Source: Unio delphinus (Eukaryota > Mollusca > Bivalvia > Unionida > Unionidae). From it: 64,000 bases of DNA. Position 1 is the stretch's first letter; each line of letters begins with the position of its first letter. Both the position numbers and the translations under genes were made by a program. Positions 28,077 to 38,363 of the stretch are shown here, in pieces. The notes beneath the pieces are model-generated. The model was given only the letters and a program-made list of their open reading frames with translations. It made no database searches and was not told the origin of the DNA. Where the stretch lies: assembly GCA_029339505.1 (NCBI GenBank), contig JAQISU010000231.1, positions 746,001-810,000 on the forward strand. Reading direction: 5' to 3'.

Positions 28077-28236
28077 ACTGAGTAAATCCTTTTCTTATCA
28101 CAGCTTTTGCTATTGTTTTAGATTTAAGATTCCTTAAAGGAATTGCTGCTGAAAACCTTTTTGACGCACACACAATAATCAACAGGTATTGGTTACCTGA
28201 CATTGTCTTAGGTAAGGGACAAACACAATCTATCAT
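28033..28236 (-). pseudogene. gypsy integrase core fragment
   Basis: MIDCVCPLPKTMSGNQYLLI and FTQFGLPKYVTTDQ are the two Asp-containing blocks of a Ty3/gypsy integrase catalytic core. The sequence stops just after the second Asp, so the catalytic Glu and everything beyond are missing. Confidence 0.8.
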
Positions 28237-28406
28237 AATTATGCTAAATGCTTAGTCAAGTGCCGGAATTCGTTGTACATGAGCCAAGTGTATCTTCTGA
28301 TTGGGTTTTCCTACCATTAGACAAGTATGACAAGATCTACAGTATTTGGCAACTTCACGTTTGATTTTAGCCAGAATAAACACGAGTCAAGATCTTGTTA
28401 TAAATC

Positions 28407-28688
28407 TTAATTAATCCCTAAAGGGCCAGTCAAAGGAGTTTCATGGTCCTGACTAAGCATTTCCTGTCTGTAAAATATTGAAACTACAATTGTATAGTTC
28501 AAGGACCACACGTCACCAGCAGGTACCTCGGGAGGTCTCCATTTTCTCATTTTTCCATTTTTAATGAAGTAACAGGCATTATTAGACCCATCAAATTTAT
28601 TGGTTTCAATATATGGCAGTGACCTTGACGTCTTAGAACCAAGAGCATTTGGAATAGGTCTGTCTTGATTATGATGCCTATTTTTCAA
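28407..28688 (-). pseudogene. gypsy zinc-knuckle end and pre-integrase region
   Basis: The open frame contains FIKNGKMRKWRPPEVPAGD and then IFYRQEMLSQDHETPLTGPL. These correspond to the region upstream of the integrase core in this gypsy family (the H2C2 finger would follow). A degenerate CTYCNKK zinc knuckle lies just before it at about 28735-28690. Confidence 0.7.
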
Positions 28689-29164
28689 TTTTCAGCAATC
28701 ATAAATAATGTTTCCTTTTTATTGCAATATGTACATGTAGAAAAAGAAAATGATCATGAATCAAGTTTATCAGAAGCTTGATTTTAAACGTTGTGACACA
28801 CTGAGATTTAGAATGGTTAGGATTAGGCTGAACTATTTTTCAGCCAGAATATTGTTGAATGGAAGTCATATTTACAAAAGAAAGTTTGTGAGCTAAAGCA
28901 TACTCGTCAGCGGCACGAGCAGCATTTTCCAAGGTTTCGATCCTGTGTATATCAAGATATGTTTAAAGTCATTATGGATACAGTTGTTAAATCTGCATGT
29001 AATATAAGTTGTTTGAGACTTTCATAATCTTGTTCAACTTTCTTGCCTAAGCACCATCTATCAAATAACTGCTCTTTCTCTAGCAACTTCGACATTTTAA
29101 GCCTTAGATACTAACTCATAACCCTTTAAGATGCATTCCATCAGCAAATCTTAGTCAGCAATCT

Positions 29165-30079
29165 TCTGTACTGACAGGGATGCATATGTGTATTGGGGTT
29201 TGCCCAAAAAGTGTACACTGTCATAATTTAGATGTACTGACAGGGATGCATATATGTATTGGGGTTTGCCCAAAAGTGTACACTGTCATAATTTAGATGT
29301 ACTGACAGGGATGCATATATGTATTGGGGTTTGCCCAAAAGTGTACACTGTCATAATTTAGATGTACTGACAGGGATGCATATATGTATTGGGGTTTGCC
29401 CAAAAGTGTACACTGTCATAATTTAGATGTACTGACAGGGATGCATATATGTATTGGGGTTTGCCAAAAAGTGTACACTGTCATAATTTAGATGTACTGA
29501 CAGGAATGCATATATGTATTGGGGTTTGCCAAAAAGTGTACACTGTCATAATTTAGATGTACTGACAGGGATGCATATATGTATTGGGGTTTGCCAAAAA
29601 GTGTACACTGTCATAATTTAGATGTACTGACAGGGATGCATATATGTTTTGGGGTTTGCCCAAAAGTGTACACTGTCATAATTTAGATGTACTGACTGGG
29701 ATGCATATATGTTTTGGGGTTTGCCCAAAAGTGTACACTGTCATAATTTAGATGTACTGACAGGGATGCATATATGTATTGGGGTTTGCCAAAAAGTGTA
29801 TACTGTCATAATTTAGATGTACTGACAGGGATGCATATATGTACTGGGGTTTGCCCAAAAAGTGTATACTGTCATAATTTAGATGTACTGACAGGGATGC
29901 ATATATGTATTGGGGTTTGCCCAAAAAATGTACACTGTCATAATTTAGATGTACTGATTGGGATGCATATATGTACTGGGGTTTGCCAAAAAAGTGTATA
30001 CTGTCATAATTTAGATGTACTGACAGGGATAAATATATGTATTGGGGTTTGCCAGAAAGTGTACACTGTGAAAATTTAG
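29165..30079. repeat. Minisatellite, 65-66 bp unit, about 14 copies, derived from gag
   Basis: The unit contains actgacagggatgcatatat, gtattggggtttgcccaaaa and gtgtacactgtcataattta. On the minus strand the 66-bp copies read as 22-residue repeats (GKPQYIYASLSVHLNYDS plus a few residues) continuous with the gag frame. The array therefore grew from a segment of the gag gene. Confidence 0.93.
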
Positions 30080-30385
30080 TCCAATGCTCCCATGGCCATT
30101 GCAAAGTCTCAACAATGATTTCAAAGTATGGAGAATATTTGTCATCATCATTTTCTCTAAAAGGGGGCACTAATCTAATATACATTGTCACATCAAAACT
30201 TGAATATGTATCTAAAGTGGGAATGTGATTTTCACTTGCCAGTTCCATTTCTTTTATTCTACATTAATATTCCCTCTCTTGCATCTGTTTTTCTCTCTCC
30301 GATTGTAAATGTATTTGCTATTTTTGTAATTATTTTTTTCTTTTTGTAACTGCATTTATTTTCTTCGTTTCTTCCGATTGATAAC

Positions 30386-30388
<3 letters not shown>

Positions 30389-30449
<61 letters not shown>
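30389..30449. repeat. Microsatellites (TC)n and (AC)n
   Basis: About 44 bp of TC repeats followed by about 16 bp of AC. Confidence 0.95.
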
Positions 30450-30889
30450 TTTTAACTTTATTTGTTTGCCCTCTCTCTGAAGTTTCAGCTTCCCAAACTC
30501 CAATTCCATCTTGCATTTTAATTTTAATTCCTTTACTTATAGATCAGAGTCTGATTCAGACTTAGTGATCGAAATCAAAGCACTTTTGCCCAAAACATTC
30601 TTTTCTATCAAATACTGGACCAAAACAGTTTCTATTTCTTGGCTTCGTTACGGAAGCTATTGCCGCAGAAAGATCATATTTTCTGGCATGTTGAATTAAT
30701 TCATCTTTTTCCAATAAGTATAATTTGTTCTTGGGTAGGATTTGAAAAAAAGAGTTCTATTTTTGATGCTATTGTAAATAAAGCTTGCCGATTTCACTAT
30801 AGATGTCAAAATTGTAAAATTGTTCCGATTTAATTATTTTAAAACTAGAGGAATTCAAATTTCAAAAACACAAAAAGGGAAAAGGTACT

Positions 30890-31600
30890 ATTTAGGTCCA
30901 TATTAGGTGAAGGGTACTTTTTGGGTTCATAGAAAGTGAACATGGTAAAGAACTCTTTTTAGGTCTATTGAAAGCGGGCATGGAAAGGGCACTGTTTGGG
31001 TCCGTATAAATCGAGCATGGAAAGGGCACTGTTTAGTTCCATTGAAAGCAAGCATGGAAAGGGCACTGTTTGGGTCCATTGAAAGCGAGCATGGAAAGAT
31101 CACTGTTTGGGTCCATTGAAAGCGGGCATGGCAAGAGCACTGTTTTGGTCATTTGAAATCGAGCATGGAACTAGCACTGTTTGTGTGCATTGAAAGCGAG
31201 CATGGAAAAGGCACTGTTTGTGTCATTTGAAATCGAGCATGGAACTTGCACTGTTTGTGTCCATTGAAAGCGAGCATGGAACTGGCATTTGTTTGTGTCC
31301 ATTGAAAGCGAGCATGGAAAAGGCACTGTTTGGGTCCATTGAAATCGAGCATGGAAAAGGCACTGTTTGGGTCATTTGAAATCGAGCATGGAAAAGGCAC
31401 TGTTTGGGTCCATTGAAATCGAGCATGGAACTGGCACTGTTTGGGTCCATTGAAATCGAGCATGGAAAAGGCACTGTTTGGGTCCGTAGAAAGCGGGCAT
31501 GGAAAGGGCACTGTTTGGATCCATTGAAAGCGAGCATGGAAAGATCGCTGTTTGGGTCCGCCGAAAGCGGGCATGGAAAGGGCACGGTTTGGGTTCATAG
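30890..31600. repeat. Minisatellite, 36-37 bp unit, about 19 copies
   Basis: Units with gaaagcgagcatggaaaggg and cactgtttgggtccatt repeat with substitutions. The flanking sequence to 31889 shows no gene. Confidence 0.93.
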
Positions 31601-31895
31601 ATTATTAAGCAAGTTTAGAAAATTATTTAAAGGAAAATGTGTCTGCTGCAATGGATCATTGTGTTTGTGCATGGTGGTCGTTTTCTAGTCTTAATGGTTT
31701 AAACTGCTTGATTTCAACGTTGTATGGCGGCGTATCCAGTAAGATCCCTTTTCTTTCCTGGTTGCGCAAGTTGTGGTTGTGAGCAATTGCAATACGTGTT
31801 ATATCATTGAAAGTGTGGCTAGGGGATTAGAAGTGTTCTGCGACCGGGCTTCTGTACAGCTGCTTTGTTATCAAATTAGATGTATGAAGGTTACT

Positions 31896-32230
31896 AGTAG
31901 TAATAGGGGGCACTATAGCGTCAAGGGAAAATCCAGTCAAAAAGGGCTTGGGGCACTATGGCGTCAAGATTTATAGCGTCAAGGGAAAATCCAGTCAAAA
32001 ACAGCTTGGGGTACTATAGCGTCAAAACAGCTTGGGGCACTATAGCGTCAAGGGAAATTGAACAGGGTGGGTCTGTATAGCGTCAAGGGAAATGGAACAT
32101 AGTGGGCCTATATAGCGTCAAGGGAAAGATAACAAGGAAAATATAACATGGGAAATAAAACAAGGGAAAAAAAGGGCGGCAAAGAAAGCTACTATCTTTT
32201 CGAGACCTATGAGTGGCCCTGAAAAGGACC
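31896..32230 (+). repeat. Left terminal inverted repeat of the Polinton
   Basis: 335 bp matches the reverse complement of 52269-52603 with about three differences by eye. It contains seven copies of a TATAGCGTCAAGGG-type motif (near 31913, 31950, 31970, 32015, 32040, 32075 and 32112; the second and fourth vary) in one orientation. An A-rich block follows, and a histone-type stem-loop sits at the inner edge. The repeated motif may bind integrase or terminal protein; that is inference. Confidence 0.95.
32195..32230 (-). terminator. Histone-type 3' stem-loop plus downstream purine element (left TIR)
   Basis: On the minus strand GGTCCTTTTCAGGGCC (32230-32215) forms a six-pair stem with a UUUC loop. 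It is followed by ACTCA and, 13 nt after the stem, by GAAAAGA (32201-32195). This is the layout of replication-dependent histone 3' ends. It lies 27 nt after a minus-strand frame ending at 32258. Confidence 0.8.
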
Positions 32231-32257
32231 GTTATGTGTAATGTTAACGTTGTCTTG

Positions 32258-32491
32258 TTAACATAGAGGACATCTCACAGATCTTCTTCTCTTCCTTAAA
32301 CTTCTCCTTACTGTGGGTCCATAGAAGAGAACTCTCTTCAAGCAACCTTGTCTTTCCACATAGACTCTTCTCTTCCAATAGGCTGTCTCCGTCATATGAA
32401 TGACACTCCATGATGATCTGACATACATGGGTATGTCAGTCCTAAACAGCATACTTGACACAAGGGTTGACGATTCAACATTAGTCCACAT
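32258..32491 (-). CDS. Small basic protein of unknown function (possible accessory gene)
   Basis: A 77-codon minus-strand frame from the first ATG at 32491 ends just before the stem-loop in the left TIR. The open frame extends upstream to about 32581 without an ATG. The C-terminus is strongly basic (RRSLRKRRRSVRC), which could be a nuclear-localisation or nucleic-acid-binding tail. No domain is recognised. A shared upstream region with CCAAT, TGACGTCA and a palindromic CTATATAG would serve it and the divergent gene at 32710. Its position matches the stem-loop-ended genes at the right end, which is the main argument that it is real. The start is uncertain. Confidence 0.4.
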   Translation of the reverse strand: MWTNVESSTLVSSMLFRTDIPMYVRSSWSVIHMTETAYWKRRVYVERQGCLKRVLFYGPTVRRSLRKRRRSVRCPLC

Positions 32492-32611
32492 CTTCTGATG
32501 AGAACAGGTGAAGCGAATGCCGTGTACTGCGGTTATTAATAGGGGAAGAGCGGATTGAAACGGATTGAGTGTATCCACCAATCCAAACGTGCGTTACAAA
32601 AGTCAGGTACA

Positions 32612-32690
32612 GCCATCCAATCGGAAGAGAGCAGTCTGTGACGTCACCTTTTCTATATAGAGGTACTAGCGCCTGTGCGCAGTCAATCGA
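32612..32690. promoter_or_regulatory. Probable bidirectional promoter (CCAAT, CRE, TATA)
   Basis: The interval contains CCAAT at about 32616, the palindrome TGACGTCA at 32639-32646 (the cAMP/ATF response element sequence) and CTATATAG at 32653-32660. An initiator-like CAGTCA lies at 32680-32685, 27 nt after the TATA start on the plus strand. TATATAG is nearly palindromic, so it could also direct the minus-strand gene. Confidence 0.55.
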
Positions 32691-32709
32691 TTCAAGAGAG
32701 TTGTCAATC

Positions 32710-33357
32710 ATGGCGGACATTAAGAAGACAATGAATTGGAGTGAGACAGGAGTAGAGACAGCAAGTCATGGACCAACAGTGACTACTAAAGTCATGACAA
32801 ATCTACATCCAGAAGAAGTTGATTTTAACTGGGATATTGTGGATTTTTTAACATCGCAAGAATTTATTCCGGAACCTTCGTTGCCTTCTGTATCTTCTTA
32901 TGGACACGTCGATGATTTTAAGCAGAGACAAAAAGAAGAATTGGAGCGATTTTTACAACAACAGAAAGTAGAAGAACAAGCTTTTCTTATGCAACAGCAG
33001 GAAGAAGAAGAAATAAGAAGAAAACACCAGGAAGAAACAGTAGCAGCAGCAGCAGCAACGGAGAAGAATGAAGACCAAGGACAGAAAGAAAATAGTGAAA
33101 ATCAAACGGTCACGACGGTACTTTTAGATATTTTAGCTGAGTTAAGGAGTCTGAAACAAATGTATCAGACTTCTTTATCACGACCGAAGAGAAAAAGACC
33201 TTCTCGAGCGAAACAACCCGATCTCTCTGTGACTACGTCTACCTTACCACCGTTAGTGATTTCTACCAAATCATTGACAGGAACCACCAGTCCCGAAGTA
33301 GGCCTTGGCCGTGGCAAAGGCTTAAGACAGCTCAAGAGGATTTCGTCCCGTTTCTGA
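32710..33357 (+). CDS. Acidic/Gln-rich coiled-coil accessory protein, unknown function
   Basis: The 215-residue frame starts at ATG 32710 in a good context (atcATGG) shortly after a TATA/initiator. Residues about 75-125 are rich in Glu and Gln (RQKEELERFLQQQKVEEQAF and onward) and should form a coiled coil. A run of Ala follows, then a predicted helix (VLLDILAELRSLKQMYQTSL) and a basic segment RPKRKRPSRAK that could be a nuclear-localisation signal. The C-terminus is also basic. No known domain is recognised. It is the first plus-strand gene and ends 33 nt before a histone-type stem-loop, like the right-end accessory genes. A host-nucleus-acting regulator is possible but unproven. Confidence 0.7.
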   Translation: MADIKKTMNWSETGVETASHGPTVTTKVMTNLHPEEVDFNWDIVDFLTSQEFIPEPSLPSVSSYGHVDDFKQRQKEELERFLQQQKVEEQAFLMQQQEEEEIRRKHQEETVAAAAATEKNEDQGQKENSENQTVTTVLLDILAELRSLKQMYQTSLSRPKRKRPSRAKQPDLSVTTSTLPPLVISTKSLTGTTSPEVGLGRGKGLRQLKRISSRF

Positions 33358-33390
33358 GTTTGTTTTGTTTTAAACACACAAAACACCAAC

Positions 33391-33427
33391 GGTCCTTTTC
33401 AGGGCCACTCCAATTATTTCGAAAAGA
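33391..33427 (+). terminator. Histone-type 3' stem-loop plus downstream purine element
   Basis: GGTCCTTTTCAGGGCC at 33391-33406 forms six pairs (one G-U) around a UUUC loop. It is preceded by ACCAAC and followed by ACTCC. GAAAAGA begins 14 nt after the stem (33421-33427). It fits the metazoan histone consensus GGYYYUUHUHARRRCC exactly. Confidence 0.85.
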
Positions 33428-33702
33428 AATACTATGTCAATTGCCTATTTCAATGAAAACTCAAAAGTCCTTTTTATTATATTTTTTTAAAAACCCATGA
33501 TGTACGTGTGAGTGAAGGAATGTGTGAGTGTAGGTAATTATACTATCAAATCAAAACCAAGAGACACTTACGTTTTTTCTCTCTGGTGTATTCTAGTACA
33601 AACGTCACAATTCAATATCACAACATAACACAAGACCACTTTAAAAAAGTTCATAGGTTTTCTTCTGTTTCACTCTTTCTGTTTTTTTCATTTTCTTTAC
33701 TG

Positions 33703-34128
33703 TCACAGCTTTTTCTTTTTCTTCCTCTTCACTTTCGTTTCGTCTTCTTTTCTTGTCTTTGTGAACGTGTCGGAGTTCTTCCTTGGGGAGGGTACCTCTT
33801 CCTCCTCCTGTTCAGAATTTCTTTCCTCCTCCTCCTTCTCCTCCTCCTCCTGCTCCTGTTGTTTCTTAGGGCAGTTTGGAGACCAATGTCCTTTCTCTTT
33901 ACAATAATAACAGGTATCTTGACTTTTGTCTCTATTGGTACCTTTTTTATTTTTGTCACGATCTGAACATTCTGTAGCCCAATGTCCTTTCTTCTTACAG
34001 ATATAGCAAGTATCTTGACTTTTATCTCGATAGGAGGGAGAGTAGGCCGTCGGCTGGTCTGACGAAAACTTTCGTATGATCCCACGTAAAGCTCTAATGA
34101 GAAGTTCCACTTCTGTAGGTTCTTTCAT
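33703..34128 (-). CDS. Double CCHC zinc-knuckle protein
   Basis: A 141-residue minus-strand protein starting at the ATG at 34128. It has two retroviral-type zinc knuckles, CYICKKKGHWATEC (residues 41-54) and CYYCKEKGHWSPNC (73-86), each C-x2-C-x4-H-x4-C and each preceded by the repeated segment RDKSQDT. The C-terminal third is a long Glu-rich run followed by a Lys-rich tail (KVKRKKKKKL). Zinc knuckles bind single-stranded nucleic acid, so a nucleocapsid-like or RNA-handling role is likely. The gene diverges from the polymerase gene across a 133-bp promoter. An AATAAA (minus strand, 33478-33473) lies about 225 nt after the stop, so ordinary polyadenylation is likely here. Confidence 0.75.
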   Translation of the reverse strand: MKEPTEVELLIRALRGIIRKFSSDQPTAYSPSYRDKSQDTCYICKKKGHWATECSDRDKNKKGTNRDKSQDTCYYCKEKGHWSPNCPKKQQEQEEEEKEEEERNSEQEEEEVPSPRKNSDTFTKTRKEDETKVKRKKKKKL

Positions 34129-34261
34129 CGTTCTGGTCAATGTGAGAGTGAAATGAATACTGAAAGGTTAGACACTAACCCTTTATATATGCACGGATCG
34201 AACATGAATATATAGGGGTTATGGTCTTTAAAAGGTAGTCATTTGACTTTTTGCAGACAAG
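34129..34261. promoter_or_regulatory. Divergent promoter between zinc-knuckle and polymerase genes
   Basis: The minus strand has TATATAAAG at about 34190-34182, and the plus strand has AATATATAGGGG at 34206-34216. Each lies 45-65 bp from the start codon it would serve. Confidence 0.6.
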
Positions 34262-37200
34262 ATGAAAAGACCACATCATGTTGTGGAGAAAGGAAAAGAC
34301 AGTAAGAGACAGAAACGTAATGTATCGCCTAGCACAGTAGCTGAAGTCTTGGCTCAAATTCATGCCAGTGATTTTGAAGATGACATGAGTGAGCCCGAAT
34401 CTACACCCAGACAATCGACTTCCAAGCAAAGTGCACCACCCTTAGTAAACCCTGAAAATTACTATCACATTCGAGAGAAGGAAAAGCGTTCCTCTCGAAA
34501 ATTTAAAACATCGGCTTACACGTATGCCGTAAAGTTTAAAGATTTCAAGGCCAATGTACCTTTGGAGAATACAGAAGGGTTCATTACCGAGGTGTGGGAT
34601 TCTGTGTTAACTGCATTGAAACAGCAATGTCAAGCCAAAGAAGACGATCGCTTGAGACTTTCTATTCATCACGATAATTTAAAGTCTCCCGTTTGGATCG
34701 AGTTTACTAACCCATCACAATTAACACCTTCCAAAGTCATTGACAAAATTCAACATGTGCAACAATCCAATGACAAGTTTCACATCGCCGACGGAAAAGC
34801 CACACTGTTCATGACCCACGTGTCTCTTCCCCAGGGGACAGGACGCAAAAAAGTATTATTGGTCGACAGCCTTCGCAACATGAAGCGAAGTCTCGTCCAA
34901 ATTAACAATCCTCAAGACCAGATGTGTTTAGCCCGTGCCATCGTCGTGGGACGAACGTATACCAACAAGAACGATACGGCAGAATGGAAAAGAGCCTGGA
35001 AAACTATTCAACAATCGGACCGAGCCAAACAAAGAAGTGAAGCAGAACTCCTGTTACAGCAAGCAGGGATATCCAAAGGCACTCCTTGTGGCATTCCAGA
35101 AATGCAACAATTGCAAGACGTCTTGGCTCCTCGTTACACCTTGAAAGTACACCCTCAAGAAGTGCGTGGTCCACTTTTGTTTCGAGGCCACGATTTCAAA
35201 GACGGAAAATACATTCACGTCTATCATCACGATGGTCATTTTGATACCATTACCAGTATCACTGGATTTCTGAAATACAGTTACTACTGTGAAAAATGTG
35301 ACTATGGTTATAACAATCGAGAACAACACAAGCATTGTGGATCAAAATGTGAGGGATGTTTGGCCTCACAACCTTGTCTGGACCAAGGACAAGAAAGAGT
35401 GCATTGCCCTGTGTGTCAGCGCACTTTTGTCAGTCCTACCTGTTACCAACAACATTTGAAGATGCAAGGTTCACAGCAGAAAAGAGCTTGTCAACTCCTG
35501 AGATTGTGCCCTACTTGTGGACAAGGCATACGTACCAATAGTGCCAAGTTACACGTTTGTCGAGGGAAGAAACGATGTCACATTTGTCGCCAAATTGTGG
35601 ACTTGGAGCACGAATGCTTCATTAAAAAATATCAACCCCAACCAAAAGATACCCAGAAGAAAGGGAATTTTATCTTTTTTGATTTCGAATGCATGCAAGA
35701 AACTGGTATTCACATTCCTAATTTCTGCGTGGCTCACCGTGCGTGCGAGCAGTGCATCCAAGAACCTATCTTTAGTCATTGCCCTTACTGCAGCAAGATT
35801 CCTGGAGGACGTGAAAAAATCTTTCGAGGGTCAAATACGCTAGCCGATTTTGCCCAATGGATCCTAAACCCCATCGACGAAACGTGGAGTCCAGAAGACA
35901 TCGAACGTTACGGAGAGTGTCATTGCCATGCCACGGTCATGGCTCACAATTTCTCGGGATACGATGGGCAATTTCTGCTTAGATACTATGCGGAACAAAG
36001 TACCGAACGGCCTTAAGTGACTTTGAACGGAGCCAAAATCATTTCTATGCAAGTAGGACAAGTACAGTTTAAAGATTCGATGTGTTACTTGGCCATGCCT
36101 TTGAGTCGCATGCCTAAAACGTTTGGAATGACAGAAATGGCCAAAGGTTATTTTCCACACTTTTTTAATACCGAAGCCAATCAACATGACATTCTACCCC
36201 ATTTTCCTGAGGTTGACGACTACGACCCCGACAACATGCGCACCGAACAACGAGAAGCTTTCCATGCTTGGTACCAGACTCACGCCTCGGACCCCTTTGA
36301 CTTTCAAGAAGAAATGTTAAAGTATTGTCGATCTGACGTGGACATTTTACGACGCTGTTGTGGAAAATTTCGAGAACTGTTCATGGAATACGGAGGGATC
36401 GATCCTTTGAAAGAAGCTTGTACCATCGCCAAAGCATGTTCCTTAGTGTACCGAAAACGCTTTATGCCCGAAAATACTCTAGCGGTCATCTGTCCTCAAA
36501 CGACAAATTTTGTCAAACGTCAATACTCGGTTAAAGCCCTACGCTGGCTCCATTACTTGTGCGACAAGGAAGACAAATGGATCCAACACGCTCGCAACGG
36601 AGGAGGCGAAAAGACCATCGGAACGTATTCGGTAGATGGTTGGGACTTAGAAAACCCTCAGATCGTGTACGAGTTTAACGGATGTTTATTTCACGGATGT
36701 CCCCTATGCTACCCTCAGCGTAACACCAAAAATCAGTTTTTACAACGAACTATGGAAGATTTGTACCAGACCACTTGTCAACGACGTTTGAAGTTAGAAC
36801 AAGGATACCAGGTAGTGGAAATGTGGGAACACGAGTACGATCTGCGTTTGAAAACCGATCCCGAGTTTAAACGCATCGTAGAAAGTTACACGTGGGTGGA
36901 CCCATTGAACCCTCGGGATAGTTTGTACGGAGGACGAACGAATGCTACTTGTTTGCTGTACCAAGCGGATGAAGAGAAAGGAGAAGAAATCAAATACTTG
37001 GACGTGTGTTCGCTGTATCCTTACGTGTGCAAATATTGTCACTTTCCCGTAGGGCATCCAGAACTGATGACAGAACACATTGACTTGGACCACATTCGTC
37101 AGTACGAAGGATTGATCAAGTGCAAAGTCTTGCCTCCCACAGACTTGTACCATCCCGTTTTACCTCACCATTGCCAAGGAAAACTGATGTTTCCTTTGTG

Positions 37201-38329
37201 TCGCACATGTGCCGAAACGTGCAACCAAGACCAACCTTGTCAGCACACTCAGGAAGAACGTGCCTTGACAGGAACGTGGGTGAGCGTGGAATTGTTTAAA
37301 GCTCTGGACCTGGGTTACCAACTGTTAGAAGTGTACGAAATTTATCACTTTCCCAAGACACAACAATACCGCAAGGGCGACGAGACACAGAAAGGTATTT
37401 TTGCAGACTACGTGGATGCCTTTTTAAAACTAAAACAAGAAGCTAGCGGCTATCCGTCCTGGTGCCACACTCCCGAAGACCAAAATATATTCAAAGAAAA
37501 ATATCGGGAGCAGGAAGGCATCACTTTAGACCACATCGAGAAAAACGAAGGAAGGCGATCGTTTGCCAAAGTGATGCTCAATTGTTTGTGGGGTAAAATG
37601 GCACAACGACCGTCTTTACCCAAGACGGAGTATTTGTCCGAACCTTCCCGCTACTTCCAGATGATTCACGACCCAACCAAAGTCATGAAACACGTGGACG
37701 TCATTCGTGAGGACTTGATCTTAGTCAATTACGAAGAAGAACTAGACTTTGTAGAAGCCGACAAATTTGGAAATGTCATCATTGCGGCTTACGTGACAGC
37801 CCACGCTCGTTTAAAATTGTACGAAGTGTTAGAACTGTTAGGAGATCGTGTGTTGTATTTTGACACGGACAGTTGCATTTACATTCACCGACCGAACCAG
37901 TGTAACCCTGTCATCGAAGGAGACCGTTTAGGAGCCTTGACCGATGAACATCCCGATGACAAGATTCTATGTTTTGCAAGTGGCGGTCCTAAAAATTACG
38001 GCTACGAATACCGAGACCCACAAGGAGAAATGCACACCGAATGTAAAGTGAAAGGATTGACTCTCAATTATCGCACCAGTCGAGTGGTGAACTTTAACGT
38101 GCTACAAGAAGCCTTACAGTCGGGACAGGATGAAACGTTTAAAGTGACTACCCACGAACCGCACAAGATTGTCCGTTTACCCACACACCAAATCGTTAGC
38201 CGACCTTTGGAAAAAGTATATCAAATCGTGTACCAAAAAAGAGTACGACTTCCCAATCACTTCACTCTCCCGTACGGTCACGTCGAAATTGGGCAGCATA
38301 TAAAAAGGGACATTGTCCAAGACCAATAG
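34262..38329 (+). pseudogene. polB: Protein-primed family B DNA polymerase, one in-frame stop
   Basis: The frame of 1,355 codons is open except for TAA at 36014-36016. It replicates the element by protein priming. Order: an N-terminal region; a Cys/His-rich finger region (residues about 345-460); exonuclease motifs DFE (Asp474), HNFSGYD (from 562) and YCRSDVD (from 688); the EFNGCLFHGC block of the protein-primed type; polymerase motif A DVCSLYP (from 914); motif B KVMLNCLWGK (from 1103); and motif C DTDS (from 1201). All catalytic residues are present. The stop lies between the second and third exonuclease motifs, so a truncated product would lack polymerase activity. It is a single-codon change with no frameshift. 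A sequencing error, readthrough or RNA editing cannot be excluded. A TATA box precedes it. Confidence 0.93.
38299..38306 (+). promoter_or_regulatory. TATA box inside the end of the polymerase gene
   Basis: TATAAAAA lies 65 nt before the ATG of the BIR gene. Comparable boxes precede the ATPase (40316), the basic protein (41130), the two-helix membrane protein (44768), the pVI-like protein (46019) and the gene at 47921 (47780), mostly inside the preceding gene. Confidence 0.5.
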
Positions 38330-38363
38330 TTCATTGTGACTAACACAGCCAAGCGAAAAGAAG

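Larger units (their letters stand above)
27450..30840 (-). mobile_element. Rearranged Ty3/gypsy retrotransposon relic, minus strand
   Basis: Reading down the minus strand from 30840: a gag start, a gag core with an expanded minisatellite, a gag C-terminal block, a degenerate zinc knuckle, the region before integrase, half an integrase, then the end of reverse transcriptase and RNase H. No LTRs were recognised. The normal order is gag-protease-RT-RNase H-integrase, so the integrase piece is out of place and the protease and most of the RT are missing. Many stops and frameshifts are present. Confidence 0.8.
28830..30840 (-). pseudogene. gypsy gag with internal minisatellite expansion
   Basis: On the minus strand the gag core starts at MYIRLVPPFRENDDDKYSPY (about 30180) and continues through ETLQWPWEHWTKFSQCTLSG into the expanded repeat. 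After the repeat it resumes at about 29150 with LMECILKGYELVSKA, then FDRWCLGKKVEQDYESLKQL and KIETLENAARAADEYALAH-like blocks (about 28960-28880). This SCAN-like gag arrangement is known from animal Ty3/gypsy elements. The N-terminal part to about 30830 is less certain and contains (TC)n. Stops are present throughout. Confidence 0.75.

Noticed and set aside
29165..30079. CRISPR-like array
   Set aside because: The 65-66 bp units are contiguous without unique spacers, and the sequence is animal DNA. It is a minisatellite derived from gag.
33586..33966. Plus-strand hydrophobic frame opposite the zinc-knuckle gene
   Set aside because: It mirrors the Glu/Lys-rich tail; the CCHC knuckles show the minus strand is the coding one.
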